A stretch of 64,000 nt of DNA, taken from NCBI RefSeq assembly GCF_030272615.1, contig NC_081415.1, positions 623,161,740-623,225,739 on the forward strand. Direction: 5' to 3'. Within the stretch, counting starts at the first letter, position 1. Each line of letters starts with the position of its first letter. The notes below the pieces were generated by a model. The model was not told the DNA's origin and did no database searches. It saw only the letters and a list, made by a program, of their open reading frames with translations. The stretch comes from Cryptomeria japonica. Its lineage: Eukaryota > Streptophyta > Pinopsida > Cupressales > Cupressaceae. Below, one piece after another: positions 23,056 to 34,912 of the stretch. Position numbers and translations under genes: made by a program.

Positions 23056-26000
23056 CCGTAGTGCACAAGCTGAAAGCTCAAGCAACATGGTGACACATGG
23101 GATAATTCTCAGGCTTGTGGGTTGCCTATAGTGAGAATTAACCTCCAGATGAAGGGTTGGTTCCTTATGAAAAACTCTAAAAATTTATCAAGAAAAGGGA
23201 TAGGAAAACTTAAAATGAAACTAGAAAGAAATTGCAAATGCTAAACGAAGGTGAAGCATCAATAAAATATCTCAAAAATGACAGAGATACAATCCTAAAA
23301 ACAACAATCTGCACAAATAGACTTCTGGTTCATAACACATAAATATTTCATGCAAAGGATTTAAACTTCAAGAAATTGAAAGGAAAGAGAAACTTTCACT
23401 ATCAACCAAATGAACCAATTTATCACACTGCACAACCTGTGACTTACAAATGAGACAGAAAATTCAAAGGTTATCTAGACAATAACAAAATAAACTAACT
23501 CTCAATCAAGGATAAGAAAATGAACTGTAAAGACATAAGGCATAAGATAGTAACTTTTATTCAAAATTTTGTCATAAAACTAGATATGAGCTACAAGAAT
23601 GTATTCTCTGCTAAAACCAGCCAGAGAATCATCAAGAACTAGTGAAGAAAGATAAAAAAATTTCAATTTATACAAAAACCTTCCAAAAGGTAGAGGAAAG
23701 ATAACTCTAGAATGACTGAAGATGAACTCCCACTAAAAATATCTCCTCTAAAAACTGATCCTCTCGTATAAATAAAAAATCCATAAAAAAGGCTCAAAAT
23801 CATGAGAAAAACTCATGCAATTCAATTCAAACTCTTAGTCAACTAAAAGTTGACCCATATGGCACTCAAAATCAATTCTTATCACCTCAAGATCATCAGA
23901 AAGACTCATGCAGACTTTCTCTGAGCTGAGTAACTGAGCCTCAAACTACCTGATGGCTTTTTCTTCTCATTTCGCATGGATCCCAGGATGCTACTTTGCC
24001 TGCCACCACTTTCAGCTTCTGACTATAACTAGCATTTATTTCTTCATTGGGTCATCAAGTTAGGACTGGAATTCTTATTCTGATGGCCAATGATATGCCT
24101 CATTTCACCTGCTTTTCTATCGGGCTGGCCACGTGTCACATCCTAGTTGGTTCCGGGGTTCTTGTCCTGCCATCTTAGTACAACCTGGACTCACTACCAG
24201 AATGAATGTCTTCCATCGGATCAACCTTAATCTACGTTCTTTATTTATTCCTCCCAATTGCTTCTTTAGTGGGCCCCACTACTTGGTCACCAAGTCACAT
24301 GAGATAGCTAGGTGAGCAAATTTTCCTTGTGGCTTAGCAACCACCGTCGGATCTATGCGATCAAATCTGCTCAATCTTTACTCTGGCTGATCTGTGTTCT
24401 TGTGTCATGTCATCAATGTGTGTCACCCTTTATTTTCTCACGGGTCCACTTTGTCTTCCATCTGGACTTGGACCCACCTTATCGCCAAGTTGCGGTGATA
24501 ACCTGGGCGAGCAATGTTTCCTTGTGGCTTAGCGACCACCGTCAGATTTGTCCACTTGGTCGTTGGATGTGATCAATCACTCGATCTTTACTCTTGGTCT
24601 ACTCATAGTTCTTCGTCTTCTCTCTACCATGTGGTGCATCCTCATTTTCTCTGAGCCCACCTAGACGACCACCTGGACTGCCACCTATCATGAGGGTATT
24701 ATTTCTGAGCACTTCACACTATGGTATAGTGATAGTAATGGATAGCCCTAGAATGTCACTCCATCATTCAATCTCTCTTGATCTGATGGTCGATCTTTAC
24801 TGACTTGCCATGCCACATCATCAGTCACCAAGTCACAATGATAATCCAATGTGCATCTTTTCATTCTGACATAGCGACAGTCGTTAGATCTTCGTGATCT
24901 GCATTTGATCTTTACTGACTTGTTTGACCTTAAACCTCTTCCCACTAGCTGGTCACAAAATTAAGACGACTTGAGATGCACACGTGTGCGGGGTCCACAG
25001 GGCAACGAGACACTTCTTGTCAAAAGCTTGTAAGCTTTGACACTATAGTTATATGTGACTTCATATTTAAATATTATAAAATCCCTTCATGTAGCCAATG
25101 TGGGATGAAAGGTCCTTCTGCTTGGTGACTAAAAATGCTTGAAAGTTCTCTAGCCTTTTAAAACTCTCTTTGGTGCCCAAGTGAAAACTTTACATAGGCC
25201 GATTGCATTTTCTCTAAGTTTCTTTTGGCATTAAGGTTTTAATAGCTACACCACTTCATCTGTAATGGAGCATAATATCTTTGTGATCTACAACATGCTG
25301 AGCTCAACCCTCGTGGGAGCCACATTTTAACCCACATGCTATCTTACTTTCCTATATCTGCACATGAAGCAAACAAGTTAGATAAAAATAGTGCATTTCT
25401 CTCTGGTTCCTGATTTGATCTTTTCAAAATGAATGAATGCAAGGCTTCATTAGGGCACTAAATTTTGCATATGCAAAATTTGGTAACATTTTGGCGACTT
25501 CTACAGAGTGTTTGCCTGCTAAACACTATAGACCAGTCATGGCTTATCCATTGGGCTTATGGGGTCATTTCAGCTCTTCCAACTCTGAAAACTTCTTGAA
25601 TTTTGTAAACCCTCTTCTGTACCTCAACATTTCAAAGCAAAACAATAGTAAAATAAACTAAAAACAAACCTTCATAACTCTATTTAAGATAGACTCTGTT
25701 TAAGACAGAGTCAGAGAACATGTGCATCCTGTGCACTTATGGAAAGCTCAACTGAAACTGAAAAACTACTCTATCCTACCCTAACCAAGTGTGAAACTTG
25801 GTTATACAAAACCATTCACTGGTTTTGAGAAATGACATCCTTTTCTTCTCAGCTTAAGAAGTTTCAAAATCTTATGAACAACTGAGAAGAAAGATAGTAC
25901 GAAGAGGTGCCTCACATAATGCTATAAGAGTATTGTAAGTATGAAAATAACATGGCCTACCTCTTTTGTTTTTTCATATATACTGCTATCAGTGAGGTTA

Positions 26001-26617
26001 TAGGTAAGATGATAACCTTTTATTGAAGTTTCATTTTTAGGCATAAGCTCATATTGTATTGTCTTTTTGGCCTCCAATCTGGAAAGATATCTTATAGGAC
26101 AACCCCTTGTGTGAACAAATCTTGGGCCCTCCTTGCTGGTTTCTACTCTATCAATTGTCTCGTGAACCATAATTGTTTCCTCCACCTGAGTATGCTAATC
26201 AAAATTTTTTCTTTCCAAAGGTATCAAGTTATCAGCAATATAAGAACAAAAATCTTCAATGATGCTTGAGAAAATACTCACCTCTTGGTTAATTTCACTA
26301 TGCTGAGTATTGTTTACTACACTTTGTTGATTGCTTTCAAGGATTTTACCATGGAAATCTGTCTTGCTGATTTTCTTGCTCTACCTAAACCAAATTTGCC
26401 TCTAGATCGACCTCCTGAACCTTCTCAACAACATTGTCCTCTATTTCATGCTCATGAATCAACACTTTGTGACTGTCATGTGTATGCTCTTTTTTATCAC
26501 AACCCTATCGTTGCAACCGAATGTCTTCAGAAAAAGACCCCTTATTATCTAAATCTATAACAAAAACCTATAGATCATCCCAAAACGTGTCCTCTTCATC
26601 ATTCATTTTATTTTTCT
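23056..26617. other. Unassigned region without a recognisable gene
   Basis: Mostly non-coding. Short frames at 25922-26185 (-, 87 codons) and 26285-26560 (+, 91 codons) show no domain I recognise. A diverged tandem repeat lies at 24281-24940 (own entry). The region separates a Copia LTR from a Copia pol that begins mid-protease, so it may be an insertion that removed gag. Confidence 0.5.
24281..24945. repeat. Diverged tandem repeat with units near 24281, 24478 and 24820
   Basis: Unit starts CTTGGTCACCAAGTCACATG, CCTTATCGCCAAGTTGCGGT and CATCAGTCACCAAGTCACAA are each followed by a GAGCAA/GTGCAT block. Then come CTTGTGGCTTAGCAACCACC, CTTGTGGCTTAGCGACCACC or the weaker ACATAGCGACAGTCGTTAG, then GATC and ATCTTTACT words. 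Spacing is 197 and about 342 bp. GC content is higher than the surroundings. Confidence 0.7.
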
Positions 26618-29600
26618 TTAAGACTGTTTTATTGCTGTTGATGGTGGTATCACTAATGAGGAATCTGATGGTGATGCTAATCAAGACATTGTGTTTGTAG
26701 CCATTAAAGAAGAGATGTCAGACTAGAAGGCATTAGTATCCAGGATGGATAACTCTAATGATTGGATCATTGATAGTGGTTGTTCACATCACATGACCGA
26801 TGATCAAAGAAACTTTCTTTCTTTGAAGGAATTTGATTGAAGAGTTGTAAGATTTGGTAATGAGTCACCCTACATGGTTAAAGGTAAGGGAACTATTTAT
26901 TTTAATGGAAAGAGTAGTGCAGACGATGTCTACTGGGTTGAAGGTTTAAAGCATATTATTTTGAGTGTGGCACAACTCAATGACATAGGATACCCATTAG
27001 AGTTTTAAAATGGTATGTACAAAATCTATGGCAATAAAGGTGAACTTATTGCAACCGAGAAGAAAACTAAAGGTATCTTGTTTCACCTTAATCCTAAAGT
27101 TAGCAATTATTTAATTGCAAAGATAGATGATAGTGGCTTTGGCATAGGAGATTTTGTCATATAAAGTTTGATAACATAATTAAAGTGAGTAAGTCCATGA
27201 TAGTGAGAGGTTTGCCTCAATTAGACAAACCAGTTAATGCTCTATGCAAAGAATGTCAGTTGGGAAAAATGACATCCTCAACTTTCAAGAGCAAATCTTT
27301 TTCAGCGGAACATTTGTTAGATTTATTTCATATAGATCTTTGTGGACCACTAAGAACAAAAAGTATTCAAGGTGACATATATTTTATGATCTTCACTAAT
27401 GATTGCTCAAGGATGATGTGGGTCACATTCTTGAAGGATAAGACTGAAGCTTTTGGTAAGTTCAAGGCATTTAGGGCCTTAGCTGAGAAAGAGAGCGGTA
27501 AGAAGATAAAGCGTTTGAGGATAGATAAGGGCAGTGAATTTGCTTATGAGGAATTCACTAGGTATTGTGAAGAAAATGGTATCAAACGACAACTTTCTAC
27601 ACCAAGGAAACCACATCAGAATGGTATCACAAAGAGAAACAACCAATCAATTGTTGAAGCTGCTAGGACAATGTTGATACAAGGAGGTGTAGCAAAAAAT
27701 TTCTAGAGAGAAGCTATCATTACAACTGTCTACACTATGAACCGGATTTTGGTAAAGAGAGGTAAGGACACAACTCCTTATGAATATTGGTATGGTAGAT
27801 CACCTGATGTTAGTTATGTCAGAATATTTGGAAGCAAATGTTTTATTAATAGAGGTGATTATATTAGCAAATTTGAGGATGAAAGTGATGAAGGTATATT
27901 TCTTGGCTATTCCACCAAGAGTAATGGCTACAAGTGTTTTAACAGCCGAACACAGAGAATTATTGAGAGTGTTGATGTTTGAGTGGATGAAAATCCTAAA
28001 GTCTCAGAGGAAACTAGTTCAGAGAAAAAGGATGAAGATCCTTGCATTTTGATTTTGGAACCAGAAACTATGAAATTCAAAACCAACAAAGCAAATATTC
28101 ATGTACCAGTTCAACCGAAATAGATAAATTTAGAAGAAGATGATGATAATGAAGAAGTTGAACTTGAAGATAATGATCATGTTATTCTAGGATATGTGAG
28201 ACTGAATCACAATCCTAAACAAATTATTGGGGATAAGGATGTTGGACTACTAATGAGAAGAAGAATCAAAGAGAATTCATGCATAATCTCCACTATTGAA
28301 CCAAGAACTGCTAAGGAAGCATTTGGTGATGATCAGTGGTTTAAAGCTATGGAGGAGGAATTAGATCAATTGAGAAGAACAACACATGGACCCTAGTACC
28401 CCGACAAGCAAATAAAAATGTGATAGGTACTAAGTGGCTATTCAGGAACAAGTTGAATGAAGATGGTGTTGTAGTTCACAACAAAGGTAGGTTGGTTTGC
28501 AAAGGTTATGCACAAGAGGAAGGAGAAGACTATGGTGAGACTTTTGCACCAGTGGCAAGACTGGAAGGTGTTAGAAATTTACTTGCATTTGCAGCACAAT
28601 AAATTCAAGGTATACTAGATGGATGTTAAGAATGCATTTTTGAATGGGATACTAGAAGAAGAAGTATGCATTGAGCAACCAAATGGTTATGCTCCAACTG
28701 ATAAGAAAGACATGGTATGTAGATTGCATAAAGATTTATATGGATTAAAGCAGGCACCGAGAGCATGGTATGAAAGGATTCATACACATCAGATGAAGAT
28801 AGGCTTTCTGAGAATGAGTGATGATAGTAACATTTATCTCAAATCTAAAGGAGATAAAATACTAGTGAGTGAAGTATTTGTTGATGATATTATATTTGGA
28901 GGTAATGATGACATGAGCCTCAGTTTTGCAAATGAAATGAAAAATGAGTTTGAAATGTCTTTAGTTGGAGAAATAAAAAATTTCATAGGACTACAAATAC
29001 AACAAATGAAGAATGGTATTTTCATCACATATTCTAAGTATGTGAAAGAGGTCTTGAAGACATTTGGCATGAGTGATTGTAAACTAGTTGGGACACCTAT
29101 GGTTACAGGTAATAAGTTGTCTAAGGAAGATGAGTCCAAATCTGTTGATGAGAAGGAATACAACTCAATGATTGTGAAATTGAACTATGTTGTTCACAAT
29201 AGACCACACATAGCTCATGAAATTGGCATAGTTGCTAGATTCTAGAAGAATCCTAAGGAAACACATCTGATAGCAACCAAAAGAATTTTTAGATATCTCA
29301 AAGGTACTGTTGATTATGGGTTATGGTATCCATATGCAGAATTTTTTACTTGAAGGTGTACATAGATGCAGATTGGGCAGGAAATGTTGATGACCGACAA
29401 AGCACAACTGATGGATCATTTTTTCTTGGAGGAAGACTTGTTTCATGGAGTAGTAAGAAGCAGAGTTGTAGTTCACAATCTACTATTGAAGTTGAGTATG
29501 TTGCAGCTTACATGAATTGTACACAAGCTATATGGATGATGTACATTTTGGAAGGTTTTAAGATGAATATTTGAGAACCTATACAAATTTTATGTGATAA

Positions 29601-29829
29601 TACAAGTGCCATAAATATTTCCAAGAACCTTGTTTTGCAAGCACGAACCAAGCATATTGAATTGAAGTATCATTTCTTGAGGGAAAAAGTATAGAGTAAA
29701 GATGTGATCTTGGAGCATGTTTCTACCAAGGAGCAGCTTGTAGATATTTTTACTAAACCTCTACCTAATACTACTTTTGAGTATCTTAGAAGTCAGTTGG
29801 GGGTTGTCCCTCTTCACGAAGTCAGTTAA
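26618..29829 (+). pseudogene. Ty1/Copia pol (protease-integrase-RT-RNase H), gag and LTRs missing
   Basis: Domains in order: protease IIDSGCSHHMTDDQ (about 26765); integrase zinc-binding ALCKECQLGKM (27238); integrase core HIDLCGPL (27333), RIDKGSEF (27520) and NGITKRNNQ (27620); FLGY (27900); RT IGTKWLFRNKLNEDGVVVHN (28420), LVCKGYAQEEGEDY, MDVKNAFLNGILEEEVCIEQ (28619), YGLKQAPRAWY and the catalytic FVDDIIFGG (about 28878); RNase H YIDADWAGNVDDRQSTTDG (29358), SSKKQSCSSQST, IFTKPLP; end HEVS-stop at 29829. Two frame changes bracket 28385-28610 and several stops occur. The third integrase catalytic residue, Glu in NGxAERNN, is Lys. It is close to the outer Copia pol at 38.8-41.9 kb. Similarity stops near 29895 without a 3' LTR. 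Confidence 0.93.
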
Positions 29830-29895
29830 GTATGATGTAGATTACATTAGTCCCGGAGCTACTTTCATAATTTTATAGAAGGATTGGTGTAGAAG

Positions 29896-30959
29896 TTAAC
29901 AACATCATTTAAAATCTTAATTAACTCATACCCATGAATTTTGCCTATCACTAGAGTAAACCAATATAGATAACCATAGTATGCTCGTAGGCCATAACAT
30001 TTAAACTAGTATACCAAAAGACAAGATTAAAACTAGTCTTAGATAAGAGCATCATTAGAAGACACGAAGTCCTATAAGTCTTAGAAAAAACAAGAAACAT
30101 AAAGATAACATTAGAAATAAAATGACACATAGCCCAATAAACCAGTAGGAGAAACAAATACTAATTAGAGCCACGAAGCAACCCCTAGTTTCTTGAAATC
30201 TTTTGGAGGTGGTCTTTCTAGACATCTTGGTCTAGATCTTGGTTCAAACTATTCTCCATCTCTTTCTAACCTTTCCCCTACTTCTTCTTGATCTTTATCC
30301 TTATCTTGCTCAAAAAAGACCATGTGGAAGCCTTCCTTGTAATGCCATTGCTAATGAAATAGAGAGTGCAAACTGCCCTTTCCAACTAGGTTTTTCATTT
30401 TTGAAACTCTTTTTCTCTTGACTTAATATCTTTTAGTCTAACTTGCATATCAAAAATTTGAACCTTCAGGCTGGACATTTTGTCATTATCATCATCCTGG
30501 GAAAACTCCTTATTAGTGGCATCTGTGTTTGCTTTAACCTCCTCAAATTTGATAGGAGAACCTGATCTTAGATCCATTAAATTGATCCCTTCCTCTAACT
30601 CATTCTTTAAAATAGTATTGTCCCCATTGAAAACCTTAGTGTCATCTTCCTTTTCATTGTAACCTTCATCTATAGAGTTTTCACTAGATATTTCATTTAA
30701 TGGGGCATACTCTTCATCAATCATAGTGTCACTTATTTTATCCTCCTTTCGAATAACTTTTCTCTTGGAGTCTTTTTCAATTATGTGGGCTAATGGATGA
30801 TCTCCAAGGATATTGTCATATTACATCTGCTCTTTCTTAACATCCCCATCTCTTCTTGACCCAAGCTTTTCTAGGTCAATAGTATGGTCTCAACCAAGGT
30901 CCTAGAGCCTAGTATGAGAAGGTGGATAGTTTTTTTCTTTCTTCTAGATTCACTAGATG
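29896..30959. other. Unassigned region with a 109-codon acidic frame on the minus strand
   Basis: No known domain. The minus frame 30724-30395 is strongly charged (ENSIDEGYNEKEDDTKVFNG) and ends in a heptad-like stretch (SLKVQIFDMQVRLKDIKSRE) that could form a coiled coil. Past a stop, the frame continues with ITRKASTWSFLSKIRIKIKK and EMENSLNQDLDQDV, so an older, longer coding unit is likely. This is probably a retroelement-associated protein. I cannot name it. Confidence 0.4.
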
Positions 30960-31900
30960 TCACTCTGATCCTATAGTTTACAATCAGAGGCATGGGGGGA
31001 TCTTATAATTCTTGTTCTCTATGTGGATGATTTGATTCTCACTAGGAGATCTCCTACCATGATTGAGGATACTCAACAATATTTTATGGAGCATTTGATA
31101 TGATCGACCTTTGTCTATTGCATTACTTCCTTGGTCCCCAAGTTCATTTATCTTTTGTTGGTATTTCTATCTTTTAATAGAAGTATGATCTTGATTTGCT
31201 TCAAAGATTTGGGATGTCTGATTTTAATCCAACCTCTACTTCTTTTCAGTCAAGTGTTGTGTAGCCTACTAGTTTAAATACTCCATTAGTTGATGTTATC
31301 TTGTATCGATAGTTGGTTGGTAGCCTTTTGTACTTAACACATGTAGTCATCATAATATTTCATTTATAGTTGGGCTTGTCTCTTTTTTCTCTTAAGATCC
31401 TCATGAGAGTCATTTGAAGGCAACCAAATGTATCTTGAGGTACATTTAGGGCACTATGCAGTTTGGCATTCACTACACATTAGGTGTGACAAATATTGTA
31501 GGCATCATTGACTCAAATAGGGCTGGTGATGTTGATGATCAAAAGTCTACTTTTAGCTTTTTATTTTATCTTGTTTCTAGTCTAGCTTCTTGGTCTTTTA
31601 AGAAGAAAATTCTATTACTTTATCGTCAACTAAGGATGAGTATCGAGGACTAGTTTTGGATAGTAAGTCCCTTCTTTGGCTTCGATAGTTGATGGCTAAG
31701 TTTGGAACTCCTGCTTATCATCCCACCACTCTTTGGTGTGATAATTAGAGTGCCATACATATTTCTTGCAGCCTAATGGATAATCACACACTAAGAACAA
31801 TCATGATGGTGTTATTTCCTTGACGTATTTTCTCAAGGACCAGTAGGTTGCAAACATCTTCACTAAAACTTTGGCATCTCCTTGCTATCTCTTATTGTGA
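30960..31900 (+). pseudogene. Copia RT C-terminus plus RNase H fragment (second lineage)
   Basis: LYVDDLILTRRSPTMIED at about 31018 is the catalytic YVDD motif and its following residues. It is followed, with frame changes, by LRYI(Q)GTMQFGIHYT (31438-31475), GIIDSNRAGDVDDQKSTFS (31503), LASWSFKKK, LSSTKDEYRGLV (31630), PTTLWCDN (31723) and SRTSRLQTSSLKL-like remnants of the TKAL end. This is the tail of a Copia pol of a different lineage from the 26.6-kb copy. Decay is heavy, with many stops. A polypurine tract and LTR follow. Confidence 0.8.
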
Positions 31901-32188
31901 TCAATATTAGGGGTGAAGGAAGTAGTCCTTGGGGGGTCTTTAGGATTCCTCCTTCCTTTCATTTTTTCTTTTTTATCATTTGTCTATTCACTCTTTTGGA
32001 GAGGAGTTTTCTCCCATGGGGCTTTTCTCCTTTTCTCTGATTGTGACATATTTGCATTTCATTGCATTATAGTTGTACATGGGTACCTATTATGGTGATG
32101 TGGTTGAGACACATAAATCTTCTCATATTTCTTTTCAATTTATTGATTGCATCTCTTACATATTTTCCCTAAGTGGCACTTAAGGAGG

Positions 32189-32534
32189 TGTTGGTGTATG
32201 CATTTAGGTTATACACAATTTCTCAAATTTACTTAGGGATACATAATCTTTTAGATACATAGTTGTATATTAGCTACTAGGTTAGCTATATCATTTTCTG
32301 TGCCTTATTTTTTATACCTACTCTTTTTCCTCATTGGGACATTTGTCCTTATTGTCTATACGCTACTTTCTCAAATTATGCTTTATAAAAATGGAGGTTG
32401 TACATTTGTAAATGTCTCATTCTCATCAATGCATTATGTACATTGACTGATAAAATATCTTGTGGTTTCTTCTCATTTATTGGTGAAGGTTTTGTGTTTT
32501 TGTCTTGCAACATAGGCTCTTGAGTGCATCAACA
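32189..32534 (+). mobile_element. 3' LTR of the 31-kb Copia fragment
   Basis: A purine tract TTAAGGAGG at 32180-32188 is followed at once by TGTTGGTGTATGCATTTAGG. The proposed LTR ends GTGCATCAACA at 32534, giving TGTTG...CAACA termini and a length of 346 bp. The untranslated stretch before it (31900-32180) resembles that before the 3' LTR of the nested element at 42.5 kb, so the two belong to one family. The 5' LTR is not in the window. Confidence 0.75.
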
Positions 32535-33550
32535 CTTTTTAACTAGGTCTTTATTAGTTTTATTTTTATTTTTATCTAGAGACATTTTGCCATTTTATTC
32601 ACGGTAAATAGGAGAACAACCCATAATAGCACAAAGTCCCACCTCAATAAGCCTAGAAAAAATGGGGCAAAGGAACCCAAATCAGTGCCAAATACATCCA
32701 CCAACGAGTGAGAGAAGTGAATCAAAACATATCCTGAAAGAAAAAGATGACACAACCAAACACTCTCCAATCACTGAAACCCCTGCTCCCTAATATCTCA
32801 TAAGAAACAGAGCATTCCACAATAGAGAACACACAAAACATCATAAAATTCAAAGAGGGAGAGCAGTGAGTACTAACCAAGTGTATCTAGACCTTGATGG
32901 AAATGCAAGATCCAAGTGGAAAGAGTCCCAAACTATAAATTCAACCACCAAAGGACACACAGGACCCATGCAAAACCACACTAGTTGGAGGTGTGAAGGA
33001 GAGTGGGTAAAACAATGAACCTATAGGAGGTAATCCCACCACCGAGCACTACCACATCAAAGGGACTTGTGATAGTAGAGACTTGGGAGATCATGATACA
33101 CACAACAAACCCAACACCAAGAGGCATAGCACCACAACCTGTTCTAGGAAAGAAGAGGATTAGTAATGAAAAGCACCAGCAGGAAATGCTACACTGAAGC
33201 CAATCACAGGAGTTGCTTTACCCACCCCTCAACATGATAGGTACAGAGCAACCTACAACAAAAGACCGGAAGAGCCAAAACTCAAACTCTTGAGGGAGAG
33301 GATCCCCCAAAGTAGACCAACCTAGAAGGGGGGAACATAATGAAAAACGGGCCATAAAAATCAATGGTAAAGAAACCCAAAAAAGCCCTTCCCTAATAGA
33401 AATAAATAGGGGAGAAAAATACACCATGAGAACACACAAGGAAGAAAAGAAACAATGGAAAAGAATGTCTTTTCCCACACCAAAGGAACCCATAAAATAG
33501 CTATCACCACAATAGGCAAGCTAGGACCAAGTCAGAGTAAGTAAATTGAT
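32535..33550. other. No recognisable gene
   Basis: Purine-rich on the plus strand. Minus-strand frames of 64 and 91 codons are rich in Phe, Leu and Trp with no domain. Possibly untranslated parts of decayed LTR elements. Confidence 0.5.
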
Positions 33551-34360
33551 ACTATTTTATAGAGGTTTAATATGCATGATTATAATATAGTTAATACTTA
33601 TATTTTAATTAGTATTAAATTGAGTTTAGACATGTGTCCAAGTTCTAATAATGATTATAAGGTTATGTCTAAGGTTTCTTATGCTAGTATAGCTAGTATT
33701 TTGATGTATGCATTGTTGTGCACTAGACTCGATATAGCCAAAGTAGTGGGAGTTCTCAGAAGGTTTATGTCTAATCCTGGTAAAGCAAATCAAACTTTTG
33801 TTATGTGGGTGTTTATAAATTTATGAGTACTTTTGATTACTGTATTTTTTATCATGGTACTAATGATGTGTCTAGGTCATTGGACATATAGGGAATTGTT
33901 GATATAGACTAGGTAGGAGAGTTGGACAGATAAAGGTTCACTAGTGGCCATGTATTTACTTTGTTTGGAGGAGCAGTGAGTTGGATGAGTAAGAGGCAAC
34001 CAACTTCTTTATCCATCACTAAAGTAGAGTATATGGTTGCTACTCATATGACCAAGGAGGCAGTATGGCTACAAAGTCTTGGTAATGGCATCAGTTTTGA
34101 TTGCAGGACTATGACAATCGAATGTGACAGTCAGAGTACTATATGTTTGGTGAGTAATCCTATGTATCATGTTCATACTAAGGATGTTTATTTTTAGTTT
34201 CACTTTTTCAAAGAAATGGTTGATAATGGTAAGATATCAATAGAAAAAATTGGCGCTTTGGATGTTGTTGCAAATTCTCTTATGACGCAAGTGACCACAT
34301 AAAAGTTATCTTAGTACTCGAAGGCCATGGGCCTTGATAATTGTACTTGATTTTGTTTTA
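33551..34360 (+). pseudogene. Copia RNase H fragment (third lineage)
   Basis: LSLDMCPSSNNDYKVMSKVS and YASIASILMYALLCTRLDIA (33611-33740) match the linker and start of Copia RNase H (YASAVGSLMYAMVCTRPDIA). They are followed by GVLRRFMSNPGKA, FTSGHVFTLFGGAVSWMSKR (33935-33990), LSITKVEYMVAT, KEAVWL, IECDSQSTICLV and HTKDVYF with stops and a frame change near 33826. The final SKAMGLDN is also typical. Only this 3' part of the element survives here. Confidence 0.85.
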
Positions 34361-34912
34361 ATATATCTCTTTGATATAATTGAAATGTATGATATCAAGT
34401 GGGAGAATTTTAGGATAACGTGACACTAACCTTACAATCCTAAGCCATTGATATGTCTCTATGTTTTTCAGACTGTGTTCCCTAGAACATGTAGAAAAAT
34501 ATTAAATATTTTTAATTGAATTTTCAAGAGTTGAAAATGAAGAGGTGATAAATATGAATGAAAATGGATAAAATTCATTCCTTCCTATTTCCATAATGAG
34601 ACAAGAAGGGTCATGCATAAGTAGACCAAGTTTGGGAGGAGAAAAGTCTCCATTTGGGGATCTAAATAGTCATTGAAAGCTACAGAGCACTCAAAATGTA
34701 TAGAGTGTAAGTGGCATTGAGTTTGGCACCCATGGAGAGTCACTTGAAGAGTTATTTATTATTATATTATGTCTATTGCCTATTTATTCTCTAAGGCATG
34801 GGTTTTTGCAAGTAGTTTTGGTCCCCTTTTTTTAGAAATAGAAGTGGTTTTTCCTCTCCCATCTGTCTATGAATTGGAGCCAAGGTACCTTTTTTTTATT
34901 GATTAGTTAATC
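34361..34912 (+). mobile_element. Probable 3' polypurine tract and LTR of the third Copia fragment
   Basis: AAGTGGGAGAA at about 34398 is a polypurine tract in the expected place after pol. The sequence that follows, TTTTAGGATAACGTGACAC, could be a decayed LTR start (TG changed to TT). The LTR end is not identifiable. Confidence 0.4.

Noticed and set aside
25018-25042. Palindrome TGTCAAAAGCTT...AAGCTTTGACA
   Set aside because: Short, with one unpaired base, and no adjacent gene or element border gives it a role.
25063-25106. ATCCCACATTG with a TATA-like stretch on the minus strand, resembling a plant snRNA promoter (RTCCCACATCG)
   Set aside because: A one-mismatch 11-mer is expected about twice by chance in this much sequence, the AT-rich surroundings make TATA matches cheap, and no U1-U6, U3 or 7SL-like RNA follows.
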